A stretch of 64,000 bases of DNA from Selaginella tamariscina (Eukaryota; Streptophyta; Lycopodiopsida; Selaginellales; Selaginellaceae), in NCBI GenBank assembly GCA_003024785.1, contig PUQB01000129.1, forward strand, positions 1 to 64,000, given 5' to 3'. Within the stretch, counting starts at the first letter, position 1. Every line of letters starts with the position of its first letter. The position numbers and the translations under genes were made by a program. This document shows positions 63,208 through 64,000 of the stretch, piece after piece. Under the pieces are notes generated by a model, which ran no database searches, was not told where the DNA came from, and saw only the letters and a list, made by a program, of their open reading frames with translations.

Positions 63208-63639
63208 TCACATTATGGGGCACTTTGGAACTTGCTTATGTCTATTTTCATGCTGATGAGCTTTCTTTGCGTTCGCTTTCTTTGGCCAAAACTCGACAGC
63301 CTTGCCTGTTTTCCGCACACACTCGAGCACTTCAGAAGGCTCAACGTATCCAAACACAGTCACTTTGTTTTTCTCCGCACTTATTTTTACTTGCTCAACA
63401 CCTGCATGCGTGTGTGTATCATACACACGTATATATGCCCCAGAACTATATATGTTTAACAAGGAGAAATACAGTAAGCAATCTTCATACCTCTCAGTTT
63501 TGCGAGTGCTTTTAAAACCTTCCTTTTGCAACCCTTGCAGTGTAAATCTGCCTTGAGAGCAATCTGTTTCATTTCATGTGAGAAATTTAGTATACTAATT
63601 CAAGCTCAAATTATTATATAATGTCACCTTTGAGGACAT
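63208..63639 (-). CDS. Heavy-metal-associated isoprenylated plant protein (HIPP), 92 residues
   Basis: A small metallochaperone-like protein. Three exons (63628-63639, 63491-63563, 63208-63401) join in frame: 'MSSK', then 'IALKADLHCKGCKRKVLKAL', then 'VTVFGYVEPSEVLECVRKTG' and 'KAVEFWPKKA'. The single HMA fold has its CxxC at residues 13-16. The C-terminus ends in CPIM, a CaaX box for farnesylation. Size and layout match plant HIPPs with one HMA domain, which bind transition metals and associate with membranes. The 12-nt first exon is short but gives a clean GT-AG junction. No frame slip. A broken copy lies 1.2 kb away. Confidence 0.9.
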
Positions 63640-64000
63640 TGCTGGTTAGCTATGGAAAGCTTAGGATTTCAAGCTCTTCCAGAGTTTTGGGAACATCTCT
63701 AACGTATAAGAAACTTTCAACCCACGAGGTGTTAAGTGTTCTCTCCCGTGAATCTTCCAATTGGGCCCAGCAGCTTACTTGTGCGTCGTCTTTTTATATT
63801 ATATACAAAGACAGAAGATCTCCATGTCCTAGTCAATGAAGTTTCTTAGCAAGTGAATGTATAATAAGTTTATTATATGTGCGTCTGTCTATGTGTGGGT
63901 GTGTCTCTCTACGGTGAACACCCCTCCTAAGTCCTAAAAACCCACAAAGCATTATAGACCAACGAATCTTATTAACCATCGTTTTAAATTTTAAATCGGA
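63640..64000. other. Upstream region of the HIPP gene, no further gene seen
   Basis: Presumed promoter and leader of the minus-strand HIPP gene. The part from about 63730 to 63865 is shared with the broken copy at 62190-62370. Confidence 0.4.

Overview
This window looks like nuclear DNA of a land plant that still makes swimming sperm, most plausibly a lycophyte such as a quillwort (inference). Three things point there. Genes are intron-rich, with GT-AG introns of about 50-400 nt. Two PLS-type pentatricopeptide (PPR) genes have repeats of the 'AYAQ.GH..EA..LF..MP' style. A large gene on the minus strand encodes about 33 PGPG repeats, the signature of sperm-tail/axonemal proteins. Plant TAF1, plastid acyl carrier proteins and a farnesylated metal-binding protein agree with a green-plant origin.

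Layout. 1-2.1 kb: debris of a Ty3/gypsy LTR element. 3.7-7.8 kb (-): PGPG-repeat gene. 8.5-10.6 kb (+): Sfp-type phosphopantetheinyl transferase in eight exons. 10.7-11.6 kb (-): PPR relic. 11.75-14.2 kb (-): acetyl-CoA acetyltransferase. 14.8-16.9 kb (-): PPR gene. 16.94-17.0 kb (+): tRNA-Asp(GTC). 17.4-27.1 kb (+): TAF1 in 27 exons. 27.3-30.1 kb (-): second PPR gene. 30.2-34.3 kb: a divergent plastid-ACP/front-end-desaturase pair, followed by a tandem copy in which the ACP is intact and the desaturase is cut to its first ~60 bases. 34.7-38.7 kb: heavily decayed gypsy fragments. 38.8-45.0 kb: a chromodomain Ty3/gypsy element (-) with both LTRs. 45-49 kb: AT-rich, with a foldback element. 49-60 kb: an unusual block in which two decayed, divergent multi-exon genes flank two arrays of the 18-bp palindrome GGCGGGATTAATCCCGCC. 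60.2-61.4 kb (+): FCP1/HAD-type phosphatase-like gene. 61.7-63.6 kb: a heavy-metal-associated isoprenylated protein gene (-) and a broken tandem copy.

Functional links. The phosphopantetheinyl transferase can activate ACPs, and two ACP genes lie 20-23 kb away. The ACP and the desaturase both serve lipid metabolism and share a ~400 bp intergenic region, probably a bidirectional promoter. The thiolase feeds the mevalonate pathway.

Caveat. Most long conserved genes carry one to several 1-nt indels, mostly losses in short homopolymers, while their splice sites and domains stay conserved. I read these as probable assembly errors in long-read data rather than pseudogenization, but sequence alone cannot prove it. 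The best candidate for something undescribed is the 49-60 kb block with its palindrome arrays. A second strong observation is a 58-nt TAF1 intron that looks like a tandem duplication.
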